Positions 13,442 through 15,214 of a stretch of DNA of 15,214 nt are shown in pieces. Made by a program: the position numbers and the translations under genes. How positions within the stretch are numbered: the stretch's first letter is position 1; each line of letters starts with the position of its first letter. A model generated the notes under the pieces. It was given only the letters and a program-made list of their open reading frames with translations. It was not told the origin of the DNA and did not search any database. The stretch comes from JBBSEZ01 sp038239195 (GTDB taxonomy: Bacteria > Planctomycetota > Planctomycetia > Gemmatales > Gemmataceae): the NCBI GenBank assembly GCA_038239195.1, contig JBBSEZ010000237.1:1-15214 (forward strand), given 5' to 3'.

Positions 13442-13667
13442 GGGGCGCGCCGGCCTCCGTAACGACGTAAATCGCTATGCACGAGCGAGTTACCTAGCTG
13501 AAAGCAGCGCCGCTGGTCCCGCCATCAATGCGTTTCCACAGGACGTTCTGGCCGACAGAGTATCTGCCAGTCAGCGGATCAATATTTAGATCTTATCGCA
13601 ACTCCTTTATAACAGATAACTTACGCATAATCTCTTACGTTTTCCAGAAAAACGTCGGGAACGCGCC
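13442..13667. other. A+T-rich leader of the right-hand locus
   Basis: G/C falls to 22 of 60 bases at 13561-13620 and 26 of 60 at 13621-13680, far below the rest of the window. No gene is visible. An inverted repeat ACGTTTT (13637-13643) / AAAACGT (13649-13655) lies just before the promoter, and TTACGT (13635-13640) is mirrored by ACGTAA (13686-13691) across the promoter. These are candidate operator half-sites. Confidence 0.5.
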
Positions 13668-13695
13668 TTGATACTTTTCCGAAAGACGTAATAAT
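13668..13695 (+). promoter_or_regulatory. Strong sigma70-like promoter
   Basis: TTGATA (13668-13673, 5/6 to consensus) and AATAAT (13690-13695, 5/6) are separated by 16 bases, predicting a start near 13702. This is the best promoter in the window and sits 26 bases before an excellent Shine-Dalgarno. The ACGTAA half-site overlaps the -10, as expected for repression. Confidence 0.65.
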
Positions 13696-13727
13696 AAAGC
13701 AGTCCCAACCGGAAGGAGGGAAAGGTA

Positions 13728-14909
13728 ATGGCGATGCTCGCGATGAACATTTCGGACAGGCTTTTCCAGCAGATCAAAGAGCTGGTCGAGCGCGGACTGT
13801 ACTTCAGTCCAGAGGCGTTCTTGGAGATCGCCGCTTTTAACCAACTGGCACTTGAGCGCGGGGTCTCGCCGACGGAGATCATCGAGAAGGGACACCGCCG
13901 AAGCCGCGACGGCGAAGAAGCCTCAAACGGGGCGTCCCGACCGGCCAGGGACGCGCCTGCGTCTCGGGTGACCATCGAACCCGCGACGAAGACACCGCGG
14001 GCGTCCACGCCGCGCCGCTCCATCGAGCCGGTTGCGAAGGTCGTGCCGGCACCGGAGCCGGCGGTGCGTGAGGAGGATTTTGCGGCGGCGTTCAAACGGC
14101 TCGCGCTCGTTGCGCGGACCGAGTCGAGTCCGTCGCCGTTGAAGATCGACCTCGCGAGTCTGTCGAGCGAGCATATTTTCGGCCAGGTGAACCGCTTGTT
14201 GCCGATCAAGATCGCCTGCCGCTGGCTCGCAAATTCGGCGTCACAGGAGGGTAAGTGGCCCCGCTTCGACGCCGTCAGCGAACGGCTGGCCGACGACGCG
14301 GCCACGGTCGGCTCGCTCCTTGAGAAGTGGGACGAGGAGTCGGAGAGAAAGCGCGACGAACTCCTCGCTACTGGGCTGCCACGGCGCGGCAACACGGCGT
14401 CGAAGGACCGGTTCCTTAGTCAGAACATCGCTCGGGTAACGCGCGGCAGCGCTATCTACCCGGCGACGATTTGCCAGTACCAACTCGCTCGGTTCGACGA
14501 CGCGGTCATCGCCCTGACCGACCAAGGTGTCGCCTTTGCCGAGATCGAGAACCCGATCGTCGATAAGCGCGACGCGAAGACGACGTTCACGCTCACGCCG
14601 CGAGAGTCGGACTTCCTCGCGAGGCACATCCTGGCCTGGGTGCCGTGCGAGCGCGACGACATGCGGGTTGTGTTGCAGGCAGTCAAGGGCGGCAAGAACA
14701 CGCCTTCAGACCTCACCGAGGTTCTTCGTCCTAAATTCCCAACGGATTGGTCGGACAGCGTGTTCCAGACCCACGTCAGCGGGCTTGTTGCCCGCCTCGG
14801 CGAGCTCCGCTTAATGAAGCGCGTGTGGCAGGGCCGGAACGTCAATTACGAGCTCTGGGATAAAGTCGATGACTTCTTGAAGGTGCCCAGCACCGAGGAG
14901 CGCCCGTGA
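13728..14909 (+). CDS. Unrecognised protein, probable DNA-binding regulator
   Basis: The 393-residue protein starts at ATG 13728, with AAGGAGGG seven bases upstream. I do not recognise the family. Residues 5-45 (NISDRLFQQIKELVERGLYF, then FLEIAAFNQLALERG) look like a short ribbon-helix-helix or CopG/ParD-type segment. Residues 58-115 are a Pro/Arg/Ala/Ser-rich linker. The C-terminal half suggests winged-helix folds: one ending in LTDQGVAFAEIENPIVD (263-279), and another at about 290-376 with a recognition-like helix (SVFQTHVSGLVARLGELRLM) and a wing (KRVWQGRNVNYELWD). There is no signal peptide or catalytic motif. Codon use is less G/C-extreme than that of its neighbours and its upstream region is A+T-rich, both consistent with transfer. 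It overlaps the next ORF by GTGA, so the two are probably co-translated. Inference: DNA-binding component or regulator of an accessory locus continuing beyond the window. Confidence 0.75.
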   Translation: MAMLAMNISDRLFQQIKELVERGLYFSPEAFLEIAAFNQLALERGVSPTEIIEKGHRRSRDGEEASNGASRPARDAPASRVTIEPATKTPRASTPRRSIEPVAKVVPAPEPAVREEDFAAAFKRLALVARTESSPSPLKIDLASLSSEHIFGQVNRLLPIKIACRWLANSASQEGKWPRFDAVSERLADDAATVGSLLEKWDEESERKRDELLATGLPRRGNTASKDRFLSQNIARVTRGSAIYPATICQYQLARFDDAVIALTDQGVAFAEIENPIVDKRDAKTTFTLTPRESDFLARHILAWVPCERDDMRVVLQAVKGGKNTPSDLTEVLRPKFPTDWSDSVFQTHVSGLVARLGELRLMKRVWQGRNVNYELWDKVDDFLKVPSTEERP

Positions 14910-15097
14910 CTAGCGTCAGGCCGACCGACATCACGCAGATCGTCAACAGCGCCAAGCTGCTCAAAGACACCTTGGCGGCCATCACCACGCAGGCGATCGA
15001 GGAGCTTCTCCTCCCCCTGCCGATCGTTCCCGAAGGCGAGTACCGTTTCAAAGAGAAAGATCCCTCTGCCGGGTGGCAACACTCATCTTTCGTGTAA
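14906..15097 (+). CDS. Short hypothetical ORF coupled to the preceding gene
   Basis: This ORF encodes 63 residues from a GTG that overlaps the upstream stop in GTGA, with GAGGAG about eight bases before it. It is mostly helical at first (DITQIVNSAKLLKDTLAAIT, then AIEELLLPL), then loses regularity and stops after GWQHSSFV. The family is not recognised. The abrupt end, in a stretch that still reads like the opening of a larger domain (EGEYRFKEKDPSAGW), suggests either a genuine small protein or a longer gene cut by a frameshift or rearrangement near 15090. No other frame downstream continues it convincingly. Confidence 0.5.
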   Translation: MTSVRPTDITQIVNSAKLLKDTLAAITTQAIEELLLPLPIVPEGEYRFKEKDPSAGWQHSSFV

Positions 15098-15112
15098 CGG
15101 TTCGGGGACTAT

Positions 15113-15137
15113 CCAGTATTGGGCGCCAACCCAGTAT
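15113..15137. repeat. CCAGTAT direct repeat around a TTGG/CCAA palindrome
   Basis: CCAGTAT occurs at 15113-15119 and 15131-15137, 18 bases apart. Between them lies a short inverted repeat TTGG...CCAA. This might be an operator or the scar of an insertion. It lies just after the premature-looking stop of the preceding ORF. The evidence is only the repeat itself. Confidence 0.3.
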
Positions 15138-15214
15138 AGAGAGTTGATGACAGCCCTACCAATTCCAAGACACGTAGGAGCAGCGCTGGCAATGCCGACA
15201 CGTACCGGCGTGAG

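Noticed and set aside
13607..14395. A 262-residue minus frame opposite the unknown regulator gene
   Set aside because: It covers the promoter and ribosome site of the plus-strand gene, which has much better start signals.
15147..15214. ATG-started frame leaving the right edge (MTALPIPRHVGAALAMP)
   Set aside because: Only 22 codons are visible, with no ribosome site and no recognisable motif.

Overview
The window is very GC-rich, bacterial and almost fully coding. The gene content points to a planctomycete of the Gemmata/Isosphaera type. The pointers are an ECF-sigma relative joined to a TPR-CHAT protein with a PDZ insert, a secreted protein of perfect 24-residue leucine-rich repeats, an FHA/coiled-coil protein, a PPC-like secreted protein, and weak or absent Shine-Dalgarno sites at several starts. 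This assignment is an inference from family knowledge, not from a marker gene.

Layout. (1) 197-2431, minus: a wrecked gene joining an ECF sigma region 2, TPR-like helices and a CHAT domain with an embedded PDZ. It has three single-base frameshifts, no sigma region 4 and no CHAT His/Cys core. (2) 2535-5048, minus: a secreted 14-repeat LRR protein followed 45 bp later by an RND-type periplasmic adaptor lipoprotein. No pump or outer-membrane channel is present. (3) 5494-5862, plus: a small secreted PPC-like protein with a good intrinsic terminator. (4) 6207-8417, plus: a 736-residue protein with a degenerate FHA domain and two long coiled coils. It converges on (5) 8439-9344, minus: dihydroorotate dehydrogenase 1B (pyrD). 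(6) 9376-9494: an inverted pair of CACAGAT-type repeats between pyrD and (7) 9510-11486, minus: speA, biosynthetic arginine decarboxylase, with a hairpin-rich leader. (8) 11746-12945, plus: a protein-L-isoaspartate methyltransferase with an unusual C-terminal extension.

The right end (12946-15214) differs in character. It holds CTGCCAC repeats, a structured segment resembling the 5' end of a group II intron, and a decayed second copy of the 3' part of the methyltransferase gene. After these comes an A+T-rich stretch (22 G/C in 60 bases at 13561-13620, against 46 in 60 at 12661-12720) with a strong sigma70-like promoter. It drives an unrecognised 393-residue putative DNA-binding protein that is GTGA-coupled to a short ORF. 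This looks like the edge of an acquired or rearranged island whose remainder lies beyond the window.

The housekeeping genes (pyrD, speA, the methyltransferase) do not form one pathway. The parts most worth attention are the broken sigma-TPR-PDZ-CHAT gene, the FHA protein lacking phosphate-binding residues, the repeat pair, and the island boundary with its unknown regulator.
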